Assembly: GCF_036077095.1 (NCBI RefSeq)
Contig: NZ_CP107960.1
Location: 7,874,001 to 7,938,000, forward strand
Direction of reading: 5' to 3'
Source: Streptomyces sp. NBC_00376
GTDB lineage: Bacteria; Actinomycetota; Actinomycetes; Streptomycetales; Streptomycetaceae
DNA: 64,000 nucleotides
Part shown: positions 8,291-16,565 of the stretch, in pieces
Numbering within the stretch: the first letter of the stretch is position 1
Layout of the letters: each line of letters starts with the position of its first letter
Notes under the pieces: generated by a model
Seen by the model: only the letters and a program-made list of their open reading frames with translations
Databases searched by the model: none
What the model was told of the DNA's origin: nothing
Position numbers and translations under genes: made by a program

Positions 8291-8716
8291 CTAGGCGTTG
8301 CCTTCGACCCAGGCACCCTTGGTGCCCACCGGTTCACCGCTGTCATAGAGTGCGGCCCGGAGGCGGATCGTATGCCCTTCGGTGAAGTTCTTGTTGCACG
8401 TCCCCACCGACCCCGCACTCAACTTGTTGACGCAGGAACCCGACCTGGTCGAGTCCAGGTCATCCCACTCGGCAACTGCGGCATAGCCATCGCCCGCTTC
8501 GTCATACACCTTGATGTAGTCCCCGAGGCCCGTGAAGCAGACATAGGCGCCCTTGGCCTGTGAACAAGTCCAGTGCTGGTCGACATCTCCGGGTGTGTAG
8601 TTGGCCGCGTAGTCCGTTTCCGTGCCGAAATAGGCGGCGAACGCAGTGGTCGGGTTGAACAGAGTCAGTGATGCTGCGGCCGCTACGGTGAGCAGAACCT
8701 TCCGCGAAGAGCGCAC
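8291..8716 (-). CDS. Small secreted protein of unknown function
   Basis: Protein of 141 residues. A clear Sec signal peptide (MRSSRKVLLTVAAAASLTLF, cleavage probably after AFA near residue 27) precedes a mature domain of about 114 residues. The mature part has four cysteines (in WTCSQ, YVCFTG, GSCVNK and GTCNK), enough for two disulphides, and is rich in Gly, Asp and Tyr. Codon use is less GC-biased than the neighbours, as often seen in secreted accessory genes. I do not recognise the family; it could be an extracellular inhibitor, lectin-like or cell-wall protein. The long upstream region (8717-9274) separates it from the ABC operon. Confidence 0.75.
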   Translation of the reverse strand: MRSSRKVLLTVAAAASLTLFNPTTAFAAYFGTETDYAANYTPGDVDQHWTCSQAKGAYVCFTGLGDYIKVYDEAGDGYAAVAEWDDLDSTRSGSCVNKLSAGSVGTCNKNFTEGHTIRLRAALYDSGEPVGTKGAWVEGNA

Positions 8717-9274
8717 AGTTGAACCGCCTTCTGGGTTCGGTGTGGGGCTCGGGCAACAGGACAGAAACCTGGAATTGGCCCCAATTTCCTTTCAGGCAGG
8801 CCCAGTTGGGCCCGGCATGATCGTGATCGGCTACATGAAGCATCACCCTGCGGCGCGGTGTCAAGACTCATGCGTTCGCGCCCCCTCACGCAGGAGGTCC
8901 TGGTCGGGCCGGGGCTTCGCTGCGCAGAGATGACCGCCCTGGACGAAGCGAGAAATGACGGCATGAACCACGGCGCGGGCGCTCGCGGGCACGCCGGGGT
9001 CACCCGGGGACGGGACGGGACGGCAGTCAGCGGCGTACGGAGTACGAGCGTCCTCGGACGTACCGGCGCGCCTGGACCGATCCCGGCGAGTCGGCCGCGC
9101 AGCCGGCCGATCGTCCCGGTCACCGTCGGGAGCAGCCGAGGCGGCGCCACGTACTCCCGAGGGGGTACGCGCACGGCCGCTGGCCGTACGACGACTCGGA
9201 CGCCTCTTTTGGCGAGGCTCGGAAGCGTCAGGAAAACCTGACCACGAACCCCTGAACCGAGGGAGCCGACCGAG
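8717..9274. other. 558-bp intergenic region between divergent units
   Basis: I see no convincing gene here. It holds the leader of the secreted-protein gene on the minus side. On the plus side it carries the GTACTCCC-type palindrome (9151-9168) and a small perfect hairpin (9227-9242, GTCAGG-aaaa-CCTGAC) just before the ABC operon. The ribosome-binding site GAGGGAG precedes ATG 9275. Confidence 0.5.
9151..9168. promoter_or_regulatory. Second GTACTCCC-type palindrome, upstream of ABC operon
   Basis: GTACTCCCGAGGGGGTAC matches the perfect palindrome at 621-638 in 16 of 18 positions and keeps the outer GTAC ends. It lies 107 bp upstream of the SHOCT-ABC-permease operon, a plausible activator or repressor position. 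A common regulator (the NarL-type response regulator) is inferred. Confidence 0.45.
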
Positions 9275-9565
9275 ATGAACACCCTGGCGTACAGCGGTGG
9301 ACCCGGGCCCTGGATCCTCCTCTTCCCGCTCTTCTGGGCGGCCGTCGTCATCGGCGGTGTCACTCTGCTGCGCCGTACCGCGTGGCGCGGCCGACGAGGA
9401 TCCTGGCAGGCCCGTACCACCCGGGAAGCACCTGCCGAACCGTCGCCGATCACCCTGCTCGGCGGGCGTTTCGCGGCCGGCGAGATCGACGAGGACGAGT
9501 ACTGGCGCCGGCTCTCCGTCCTGGACGAACAGTTCGGCCGCGGCAGCAGGGGAGGCGTGGCATGA
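9275..9565 (+). CDS. SHOCT-domain small membrane protein
   Basis: Protein of 96 residues with one N-terminal transmembrane helix (PWILLFPLFWAAVVIGGVTLL). The C-terminal SHOCT motif is ITLLGGRFAAGEIDEDEYWRRLSVLDEQF, a short helical hairpin often found at the ends of membrane or stress proteins. Its stop overlaps the ATPase start by 4 nt (ATGA), so it is the first gene of the ABC operon and probably an accessory or regulatory subunit (inference). Confidence 0.85.
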   Translation: MNTLAYSGGPGPWILLFPLFWAAVVIGGVTLLRRTAWRGRRGSWQARTTREAPAEPSPITLLGGRFAAGEIDEDEYWRRLSVLDEQFGRGSRGGVA

Positions 9566-10365
9566 CCACCACCGCCCCCACCTCCGAGCCCACCCCCACC
9601 CCCACCCCCACCCCCACCTCCGCGCCCGCCGCCGCCCGGGTCGTCGACGCGGTGAAGCTCTACGGCGCGGGCGACACCCGGGTCAGGGCACTGGACGGGG
9701 TGAGCGTCGACTTCCCGGCCGGGCGCTTCACCGCGATCATGGGACCCTCCGGATCCGGCAAATCCACCCTGATGCACTGCGCCGCCGGACTCGACACGCT
9801 CACCTCGGGCTCCGCCTTCATCGGGGAGACCGACATCAGCGCGCTCGACGACCGCAGGCTGACCCTGCTCCGCCGGAGCCGGATCGGCTTCGTCTTCCAG
9901 TCCTTCAACCTCCTGCCGACGCTCACCGTCGCGGAGAACATCACCCTTCCCCTGGACCTCGCGGGGGAGCGGTCCGACCCCGAGTGGCTCGACACCCTCA
10001 TCGACACCGTCGGGCTCCGGGACCGCCTGCACCACCGGCCCGGCGAGCTGTCCGGCGGACAGCAGCAGCGGGTGGCGGTGGCGCGGGCCTTCGCGGGCAG
10101 TCCCGACGTCGTCTTCGCCGACGAACCGACCGGCAACCTCGACTCCCGCTCCGGTCAGGAAGTGCTCCGGCTGCTCGGCAGCACCGTCCGGCGGACCGCC
10201 CGTACGGTCGTGATGGTCACCCATGACCCGGTCGCCGCCGCCCACGCCGACGAAGTCGTCTTCCTCGCCGACGGCCGGCTCGTCGACCGGATGCCCGACC
10301 CCACGGCGGAGCGCGTGCTCGACCGCTTCAAGTCCTTCGCCCCCCACCCCTCACGCAGGCGGTGA
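9562..10365 (+). CDS. ABC transporter ATP-binding protein (LolD/MacB type)
   Basis: ATPase of 267 residues. Walker [10 protein letters not shown] (about residue 63), Q-loop VFQSFNLLPTLTV, signature LSGGQQQRV (about 162), Walker B VVFADEPTGNLDS and the switch His in VTHDP are all present. It is of the LolD/MacB/FtsE group, which pairs with FtsX-fold permeases. The start is the ATG overlapping the SHOCT stop. Unusually, the N-terminus carries a (PT)n low-complexity tail of about a dozen residues, encoded by a CCCACC hexamer repeat near 9586-9618. It powers the large permease encoded 4 bp downstream. Confidence 0.93.
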   Translation: MTTTAPTSEPTPTPTPTPTSAPAAARVVDAVKLYGAGDTRVRALDGVSVDFPAGRFTAIMGPSGSGKSTLMHCAAGLDTLTSGSAFIGETDISALDDRRLTLLRRSRIGFVFQSFNLLPTLTVAENITLPLDLAGERSDPEWLDTLIDTVGLRDRLHHRPGELSGGQQQRVAVARAFAGSPDVVFADEPTGNLDSRSGQEVLRLLGSTVRRTARTVVMVTHDPVAAAHADEVVFLADGRLVDRMPDPTAERVLDRFKSFAPHPSRRR

Positions 10366-10369
10366 CGGC

Positions 10370-12934
10370 ATGAACAGCACCCGGGCCTCGGTACGCCTGA
10401 GCATCTCCTTGCTCCGCGCCCACAAGCGCCGTTTCGCCGGTACGTTCGTCGCCGTCCTGCTCGGAGTCGCGTTCCTCACCGGGACGCTCGTCATGGGCGA
10501 CACCCTGCGCGCCAACTTCGACACCATGTTCGCCGACGCCAACGCCGGCACCGACGCCGTCGTGCGCGGCACGGACGTGGTCACCGTCGCCGGTGAGGCC
10601 CGGGGCACCCGGCAGCCGGTGAGCACCGCACTGGTGAAGCAGATCGAACGGACCCCCGGCGTCGCCGCGGCGGCCCCCGACATCCAGGGCGCCGGCCAGC
10701 TCGTCGGCACCGACGGCAAGCCGATCGGCGGCCAGGGCCCGCCCACCCTCGCGGGCAACTGGATCGACGACCCGGAACTCAACCCGTACCGGCTCGCCGC
10801 CGGACGCGCCCCCGCCGCCCCCGGTGAGGTCGTCGTCAACCGTGGCACCGCCGACCGGGGCGGGCTCAGGATCGGCGACACGACCGTGCTGCGCACCCCC
10901 GACCCCGTACACGTGAGGATCGTCGGACTGGCCACGTTCGGCGGCCAGGACGGCATGGGGCAGGTCACCTACACGGCCATGACCCTGGCCGACGCCGAGA
11001 AGTACCTGACGCCGAAGCCCGGCGAGGCATCGGCGATCCTGGTCCGCGCCGGCCCCGGCACCAGCCAGCAGGAACTGGTCGACGCGCTGCGGCCCGTGCT
11101 GCCCAGGAGCGTCGAGGCCGTCACCGGACAGGCAGCGGCGGCCGAGAACCGGGACATGATCTCCGGCGCCTTCCTCGGCCTGTTCACCACGCTGCTCCTG
11201 GTGTTCTCCGGGATCGTGCTGCTCGTCGCCACCTTCTCCATCCACAACACCTTCGCCATCGTCGTCGCCCAGCGGACCCGGGAGAACGCGCTGCTGCGCG
11301 CGCTGGGCGCCGCACGCCGCCAGGTCGTCACCGCGACCCTCGTCGAGGCGACCGCGGTCGCCGTGATCGCCTCCGCCGCGGGCCTGGCCGGTGGCATCGG
11401 CATCGCCGCCGGACTGCGGGCCCTCTTCCCCGCCGTCGGCTTCCCGTTCCCCGACGGCGCGCTGGTGATCGGCGCCGTCTCCCTGCTGCTGCCGCTCGCC
11501 GTGGGCATCCTGGTCTGCGTCGGCTCAGCCCTGCTGCCCGCCGTCCGGGCCGGCCGCACCGCGCCGCTCGCCGCCCTGCGGGAGAGCGCCGTCGACGACT
11601 CCGGGGCGTCCCGGACCAGGGCCCTGACCGGACTCGTGCTGCTGGTGGCCGCCGTCGGCGCCATCCTGACCGGCACCCTGGCCACCTCGTCGGTCCAGCT
11701 GTCGGCGGCCGGTGCGGTGGCGGCGCTCGCCGCGTTCGTGGTCCTCGGACCGGCCGCCGCCACGTACGCGATACGGGTCCTCGGAGCCCCGCTCGGCCGG
11801 CTGCGCGGCGTCACCGGCGGGCTGGCCCGGCGCAACGCACTGCGCAGCCCCCGGCGGACCGCGGCCACCGCGACCGCGCTGATGATCGGCGTCGCCGTGG
11901 TCTCCCTCTTCACCGTCTTCGGCGCATCGCTGAAGGCGACCATGAACCAGACCGTCGACCGCTCCTTCGCGGGCGATGTCGCCATCAGCGCGCCCGCCTT
12001 CGGCGCGGGCGGCAGCGGCCTGAGCCCCGGGCTCGCCCCGGCTGTCGACCGGCTGCCGCAGGTCGCGACCGCCGTCGGCCTGGGCAAGGGGGTCGCAAAG
12101 GTCGACGGCGCGGGACGCGCCCTGACCGTCACCGACCCGGCCGCCCTCGGCAGGGTCTTCGACCTCGGCCGGGTCGACGGCTCGCTCACGGGGCTGGGCA
12201 CGGACGGGATCGCCGTCTCCGGCGCCGAGGCCGCGAAGCGCGACCTGCACCCTGGATCCTCGGTCCGGCTCGGCTTCACCGACGGCACACGGCACGACTT
12301 CACCGTCCGTGCCGTCTACGACCACTCGGAACTGGCGGGCGACTACGTCATCACCCGCCAGGCCTGGGCCCCGCACCGCGCACAGGACTCCGACTCGCTG
12401 ATCGCAGTCTCCTTCGCACCCGGCGTGTCCACCGCCGACGGCAAGGCGGCGGTCGCGAAGACCGCGGCGGCGTACGGCAACCCGGAGGTACAGACCCGCG
12501 ACGAGTACGCGCGGTCCTCGGCCGGCGCCATCGACATGATGCTCACCCTGGTCTACGCCCTGCTGGCACTCGCCGTACTGATCGCCCTGCTGGGCATCGC
12601 CAACACGCTCACCCTGGCCCTGCACGAACGCACCAGGGAGCTGGGCCTGTTGCGAGCCGTGGGCCAGACCCGGAGCCAGCTGCGCTCGATGGTCCGCTGG
12701 GAGTCCGTACTGGTGGCCGCGTTCGGTACGGCGGGCGGACTGCTGCTCGGCGGCTTCCTCGGCTGGGTGCTGGTCGAGGCGTCGGCGGGCGACACCGCCG
12801 TCGCGTTCGACCTGCCGCCGCTGCGGCTCCTGGTGGTCGCCCTCGTGGGGGTCGCCGCCGGAGCGCTGGCGGGCCTGCGCCCCGCCCACCGGGCCGCACG
12901 GCTGAACGTGCTCCGCGCGATCGCCGCGCAGTAG
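10370..12934 (+). CDS. ABC transporter permease with two FtsX domains
   Basis: Membrane protein of 854 residues. An N-terminal helix (FAGTFVAVLLGVAFLTGTLVMG) is followed by a first large extracytoplasmic domain of the MacB periplasmic-core type. A first FtsX block of three to four helices (about 265-400) is followed by more membrane helices, a second extracytoplasmic domain, and a second FtsX block from about residue 720 (LALHERTRELGLLRAVGQTRSQL). This duplicated architecture is typical of Gram-positive export or mechanotransmission permeases, for lipids, antimicrobial peptides or cell-envelope control. Control by the upstream two-component system through the shared palindrome would fit an envelope-stress role (inference). 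Confidence 0.92.
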   Translation: MNSTRASVRLSISLLRAHKRRFAGTFVAVLLGVAFLTGTLVMGDTLRANFDTMFADANAGTDAVVRGTDVVTVAGEARGTRQPVSTALVKQIERTPGVAAAAPDIQGAGQLVGTDGKPIGGQGPPTLAGNWIDDPELNPYRLAAGRAPAAPGEVVVNRGTADRGGLRIGDTTVLRTPDPVHVRIVGLATFGGQDGMGQVTYTAMTLADAEKYLTPKPGEASAILVRAGPGTSQQELVDALRPVLPRSVEAVTGQAAAAENRDMISGAFLGLFTTLLLVFSGIVLLVATFSIHNTFAIVVAQRTRENALLRALGAARRQVVTATLVEATAVAVIASAAGLAGGIGIAAGLRALFPAVGFPFPDGALVIGAVSLLLPLAVGILVCVGSALLPAVRAGRTAPLAALRESAVDDSGASRTRALTGLVLLVAAVGAILTGTLATSSVQLSAAGAVAALAAFVVLGPAAATYAIRVLGAPLGRLRGVTGGLARRNALRSPRRTAATATALMIGVAVVSLFTVFGASLKATMNQTVDRSFAGDVAISAPAFGAGGSGLSPGLAPAVDRLPQVATAVGLGKGVAKVDGAGRALTVTDPAALGRVFDLGRVDGSLTGLGTDGIAVSGAEAAKRDLHPGSSVRLGFTDGTRHDFTVRAVYDHSELAGDYVITRQAWAPHRAQDSDSLIAVSFAPGVSTADGKAAVAKTAAAYGNPEVQTRDEYARSSAGAIDMMLTLVYALLALAVLIALLGIANTLTLALHERTRELGLLRAVGQTRSQLRSMVRWESVLVAAFGTAGGLLLGGFLGWVLVEASAGDTAVAFDLPPLRLLVVALVGVAAGALAGLRPAHRAARLNVLRAIAAQ

Positions 12935-12942
12935 CGCGCAGC

Positions 12943-12982
12943 GAGGAGGGGCGAGGCGCGGTCCGGCGCCTCGCCCCTCCTC
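12943..12982. terminator. Bidirectional terminator hairpin
   Basis: A perfect 17-bp stem (12943-12959 with 12966-12982) and 6-nt loop lie between the convergent permease and RsbW-like genes. Confidence 0.8.
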
Positions 12983-13018
12983 GTCACGTCACGGTCTTCC
13001 CCGCCCGGGCCCGGCATG

Positions 13019-13540
13019 TCAGCCGACCACCGCCGACCGCGCGGCGGAAGGCGTGCCGCTCTCCAGGTATATGACGGAGTCCAGCTCGAACGGCCCGTCG
13101 GTGGTGGCCCCGTACACCGGGTGCGGGGCGAGCAAGGAGCTCCGGGGAGGAGCCGGAAGGGTGAACCAGACGACCTTCCCGGCCCCGCCCCTCGGACGGA
13201 CCCCCCAGCTCTCGCTGACCGCGGCGATCAGCGCGAGCCCGCGCCCCGAGGTACTGGACGCGCTGGGCTCACGCACGGTCGGCAGCCGTGGGTCGTGGTC
13301 GTGGACGGACACCGTCAGCCGTTCGAGCAGCAACTCGATCTCGACGGTGCATGATTTGTCCGGCTGGGCATGCCGGTGGACATTGGTCAGCAGCTCGGTG
13401 ACGCCGAGCGCGGCCTGGTCGATCAGAGGATCGAGATGCCAGTAGCGCAACTGCGCCGAGATGATTCTGCGGACCTGACCGATCCGCGACGGCAGGGCCT
13501 GGAGCTCCACCGTGCAGTGCCTGCTTGGCTCGCTGATCAC
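13019..13540 (-). CDS. RsbW-like ATP-binding protein (anti-sigma-type HATPase)
   Basis: Small GHKL ATPase of 173 residues. The N-box region is ALGVTELLTNVHRHAQ, with a D-H-D-P-R-L-P motif and the glycine-rich SGRGLALIAAVSESWGVRP, matching the numerous Streptomyces HATPase_c_2 proteins that may act as anti-sigma factor kinases. I chose GTG 13540 because GGGGAG lies 8 nt upstream; the open frame continues to 13687 without a convincing site. The C-terminal 40 residues after the ATPase fold are unusual and non-conserved-looking. No cognate anti-anti-sigma factor or sigma factor is adjacent. Confidence 0.82.
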   Translation of the reverse strand: MISEPSRHCTVELQALPSRIGQVRRIISAQLRYWHLDPLIDQAALGVTELLTNVHRHAQPDKSCTVEIELLLERLTVSVHDHDPRLPTVREPSASSTSGRGLALIAAVSESWGVRPRGGAGKVVWFTLPAPPRSSLLAPHPVYGATTDGPFELDSVIYLESGTPSAARSAVVG

Positions 13541-13726
13541 GGCTGCGACTCCCCGAAATAGGTCCGGAAGAAGACGGAGGAACGGATCCCGCGGCCGGCC
13601 GGCCGCTGATCCGGGCCCGGCGGTGTGGATCACAGTGTCACCGCCGGTGAACCATGAGTGACGTGTCCAATGTCGCCCAGGGGTCACGGCTCCGCAACTC
13701 GCGATGTCCCGGCGCGGCCGCCGGTA

Positions 13727-14044
13727 TCAGGTCATCCGTCCACCCGCGCTGCGCAGCGTTTCGAGGAACCGGCGGGCCGGTCCGCCCCGGTCCGGACCGC
13801 GGTTGCGCTGCCCCATCGTCAGCCGGTACCGCGTCCCGTTGAGGCGGGCCACGGCCGCGCCGGCTCCGGCGAACCACGGCCTGCCCGCGCTCACCGTCAC
13901 CACCGGGGCGCTGTCGATCTCCCGCCCGTTGCTGGTGAGCAGGGCCAGTCTGCCGTCCTTGACGATCACCTGCCCGGCCCTCGTGAGCGAGCGGGCCCAC
14001 CGCTCGATCCGTACCCCCGTCGCACTGAACTCCGTTTCCGACAT
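13727..14044 (-). CDS. Small conserved hypothetical protein
   Basis: Protein of 105 residues starting MSETEFSATGVRIERWARSL, with an AAGGGGG ribosome-binding site upstream of ATG 14044. It is rich in beta-strand-like stretches and ends with many basic residues. No signal peptide, membrane segment or catalytic motif is visible and I do not recognise a function. It sits alone, downstream of the RsbW-like ATPase's upstream region and divergent to the Cds1-like gene. Confidence 0.65.
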   Translation of the reverse strand: MSETEFSATGVRIERWARSLTRAGQVIVKDGRLALLTSNGREIDSAPVVTVSAGRPWFAGAGAAVARLNGTRYRLTMGQRNRGPDRGGPARRFLETLRSAGGRMT

Positions 14045-14246
14045 GGTTGCTTCGCCCCCTTCGTGACACTTCTGATGGGAAGTCTGCACAAACATGTACC
14101 GGCACGCCAGGCCGCGTGCCGGTCCGGTGCCAAGGCTCCGGGCCGGTTGACGCCAAGGCAGGGCTATGGAGCATCAAAGTGAACGTTTGTGCAGGTAGGG
14201 GGAATACGGTTGTCGGTGGAGTGATGGTGACACGAGGAGGAACGCG

Positions 14247-15380
14247 ATGATGGGCACCGAGAAGCACGGCGGCGAGGGCCGGGCCGCTGCGACGATCGAC
14301 ATCGACCGCTCCGACCCCGGGTACCGGGCCTGGCTGAAGGAGGCGGTACGCAAGGTCCAGGCCGACGCCAACCGCTCCGCCGACACCCATCTGCTGCTCT
14401 TCCCGCTGCCCGAGGCGTGGGGCATCGACCTCTACCTCAAGGATGAATCGACGCATCCCACCGGCAGCCTCAAGCACCGGCTGGCCCGCTCGCTCTTCCT
14501 CTACGGGCTCTGCAACGGCTGGATCCGGCCGGGCAAGCCGGTGATCGAGGCGTCCAGCGGTTCGACGGCCGTCTCGGAGGCGTACTTCGCCAAGCTGATC
14601 GGTGTGCCGTTCATCGCCGTGATGCCCCGCACCACCAGCCCCGAGAAGTGCCGGCTGATCGAATTCCACGGCGGCCGATGTCATTTCGTCGACGACTCGC
14701 GGAAGATGTACGAGGAGTCCGCCAGGCTCGCCGCGGAGACCGGCGGCCACTACATGGACCAGTTCACCTACGCCGAGCGGGCCACCGACTGGCGCGGCAA
14801 CAACAACATCGCCGAGTCGATCTACCAGCAGCTGAGGCTGGAGCGCTATCCGGAGCCGACGTGGATCGTCGCCACGGCGGGCACCGGCGGCACCTCGGCG
14901 ACCATCGCCCGCTATGTGCACTACATGCAGTTCGACACCCTGATCTGTGTGCCCGACCCGGAGAACTCCTGCTTCTTCGACGGCTGGACCCGGCACGATC
15001 CCCTGGCCACCAGCGACTGCGGCTCCCGGATCGAGGGCATCGGCAGGCCCCGGATGGAGCCGAGCTTCGTGCCCGGGGCCATCGACCGGATGATGAAGGT
15101 GCCGGACGCGGCCAGCGTCGCGGCCGTGCGCGCCCTGGAGCAGGCCATCGGCCGCAAGGCCGGCGGCTCCACCGGCACCGGGCTGTGGAGCGCGTTCAAA
15201 CTGGTCGCCGAAATGGTCGAGCAGGGCAGCACGGGCAGCGTCGTCACCCTGATCTGCGACCCGGGCGACCGCTATCTCGACAAGTACTACTCCGACAGCT
15301 GGCTCGCCGCGCAGGGCCTGGACATCGCACCGTACACGGCGACCATCGACTCCTTCCTGGCCGACGGCAACTGGCCCTGA
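14247..15380 (+). CDS. cds1: PLP-dependent cysteine synthase-family enzyme, Cds1-like L-cysteine desulfhydrase
   Basis: Fold-type II PLP enzyme of 377 residues. The PLP lysine is in [12 protein letters not shown] (K76), with [22 protein letters not shown] as the phosphate/asparagine-loop equivalent and the glycine-rich [12 protein letters not shown] further on. The long C-terminal part resembles the Cds1 group of actinobacteria, which breaks cysteine to pyruvate, ammonia and sulphide, rather than CysK or CysM. The start has a strong AGGAGG site; ATG 14247 or 14250 are both possible. The gene is monocistronic, with no sulphur-assimilation genes adjacent. The desulfhydrase role is from family resemblance only. 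Confidence 0.75.
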   Translation: MMGTEKHGGEGRAAATIDIDRSDPGYRAWLKEAVRKVQADANRSADTHLLLFPLPEAWGIDLYLKDESTHPTGSLKHRLARSLFLYGLCNGWIRPGKPVIEASSGSTAVSEAYFAKLIGVPFIAVMPRTTSPEKCRLIEFHGGRCHFVDDSRKMYEESARLAAETGGHYMDQFTYAERATDWRGNNNIAESIYQQLRLERYPEPTWIVATAGTGGTSATIARYVHYMQFDTLICVPDPENSCFFDGWTRHDPLATSDCGSRIEGIGRPRMEPSFVPGAIDRMMKVPDAASVAAVRALEQAIGRKAGGSTGTGLWSAFKLVAEMVEQGSTGSVVTLICDPGDRYLDKYYSDSWLAAQGLDIAPYTATIDSFLADGNWP

Positions 15381-15434
15381 CCGCCGGCCCCGACCGCCGG
15401 CGTGGCACGGGGCACGGGCGCGCCGCGCGGGGTC

Positions 15435-15914
15435 TCAGGCCGCGGATCCGGTCAGCCGCCGGTCGAGCTCGCGGACCGCGTCCCGGAAGGAGCGGCCCAC
15501 CCCGGACCGGGCCAGCCGCAGGGTGAAGCGGAACGGTGCGGAACCGTCGGCGGCGAACGTCCACTGCACCAGCGTCCCGGTCCCGGCCGGGGTGAGCCGC
15601 CACTCCTCCAGGAGGGCCCGCATGCCTGGGGCGTTGGTCCGGTCGGCCCGGTAGGCGTACCGCTTACCGGGCTCCGCCGCCATGATCGTCTCCTGGATCA
15701 CGAAGCCGCCCTTGAGCCGGACCTCACGGCCCGCGCCGTCCTCGGTGGGCCGGGCGGACGTCACCGCCGTGAACCAGCCCGGCCAGCCCGGCACATCGTC
15801 GGCGAGCGCCCGGTAGACCTCCTCGGGGGCCGCGGACACCTCGGCGGCGAAGACCAGCCGCAGCGGAGCGGATTCGACGAACTCGAGCTCCACGGAACGG
15901 AGTCGGCGTGGCAT
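15435..15914 (-). CDS. SRPBCC-family (START/polyketide-cyclase-like) protein
   Basis: Protein of 159 residues. The SRPBCC helix-grip pattern is visible: VFAAEVSAAPEEVYRALADDVPGWPGWFTAVTSA at the start, a middle beta sheet, and a long C-terminal helix FRDAVRELDRRLTG. Members bind small hydrophobic ligands or act as cyclases or activators. ATG 15914 is preceded by GGGAGGTG. A 15-bp inverted repeat (15967-15981) lies about 55 bp upstream. A second SRPBCC gene follows upstream on the same strand; the two are different in sequence. Confidence 0.8.
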   Translation of the reverse strand: MPRRLRSVELEFVESAPLRLVFAAEVSAAPEEVYRALADDVPGWPGWFTAVTSARPTEDGAGREVRLKGGFVIQETIMAAEPGKRYAYRADRTNAPGMRALLEEWRLTPAGTGTLVQWTFAADGSAPFRFTLRLARSGVGRSFRDAVRELDRRLTGSAA

Positions 15915-15966
15915 GGAACGCACCTCCCGTGCGGTCGGCGGCGGACGGGGTCGCGCCACACCATAG

Positions 15967-15981
15967 CTGACGTGTCGTCAG
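15967..15981. promoter_or_regulatory. Inverted repeat CTGACG-TGT-CGTCAG upstream of SRPBCC gene
   Basis: Perfect 6-bp arms around a 3-bp centre, next to a CATAGCT -10-like stretch, in the gap between the two SRPBCC genes. The shape fits a dimeric repressor site, but no regulator can be assigned. Confidence 0.35.
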
Positions 15982-16041
15982 ATGTCGTGGTCCGTGCGGC
16001 TGCCGTACCCCGGAGCGTCCGGGGCCGGCTCCGGACGCACG

Positions 16042-16494
16042 CTACGGGCGGTGCCGCGCCGGACGGTCCAGCATGCTGTCGAGCACCCGGCCGAAGACCC
16101 GGCGGCCCGCCCCGGCGATCAGCGGATCGCACCACCGCGGCAGCAGCCGCACGCCCAGCTCCTCCACCCACACCACATGCGAACCGGAATCCGTCGGATA
16201 CACATCGATCGACGCCCGGCCCCGCACCAGCGAACCGCGCTTCTCCAGCCGGCACAGCCCCGCGCGCCCGGCTGCGGGCGGTGTCCACCGCACCACTTCC
16301 ATCGGGTCGTCGAACCCCAGCGGCCCCACGCCCGTACGCGCCACGAAAACGGTTCCGACACCGGTCGGCAGCCCCGTGGGGACGGTGATCGTGGTCAGCG
16401 GTACGTGCGCGGCGTGCCGTTCCCAGTCCGTCACCCGGCGCCAGGACTCGGCGGCGGGCAAGGAGGTGAAGCACTCGATCCGGAAGACGGCCAC
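16042..16494 (-). CDS. SRPBCC-family protein
   Basis: Protein of 150 residues with the polyketide-cyclase/dehydrase pattern: FRIECFTSLPAAESWRRVTDWERHAAHVPLTTI at the N-terminus and IAGAGRRVFGRVLDSMLDR as the closing helix. It starts at a GTG (16494). It likely binds a small hydrophobic molecule; the ligand is unknown. It lies between a DeoR regulator and another SRPBCC gene, all on the minus strand, with gaps that make one operon uncertain. Confidence 0.78.
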   Translation of the reverse strand: MAVFRIECFTSLPAAESWRRVTDWERHAAHVPLTTITVPTGLPTGVGTVFVARTGVGPLGFDDPMEVVRWTPPAAGRAGLCRLEKRGSLVRGRASIDVYPTDSGSHVVWVEELGVRLLPRWCDPLIAGAGRRVFGRVLDSMLDRPARHRP

Positions 16495-16565
16495 AGCACG
16501 ATCCTAAGGGCCCGGACACCGCCCGGCGCGAGCCGAACGGAATCCGCCCGGGGTCCGACAGCAGC

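Noticed and set aside
9562..9660. Possible CRISPR or satellite array
   Set aside because: The repeat is a 6-bp coding microsatellite within one gene, without spacers.
8683..10347. Minus-strand open frame of 554 codons over the ABC operon
   Set aside because: Its poly-Gly stretch is the antisense of the Pro-Thr tail; no domain is visible and the plus-strand ATPase is certain.
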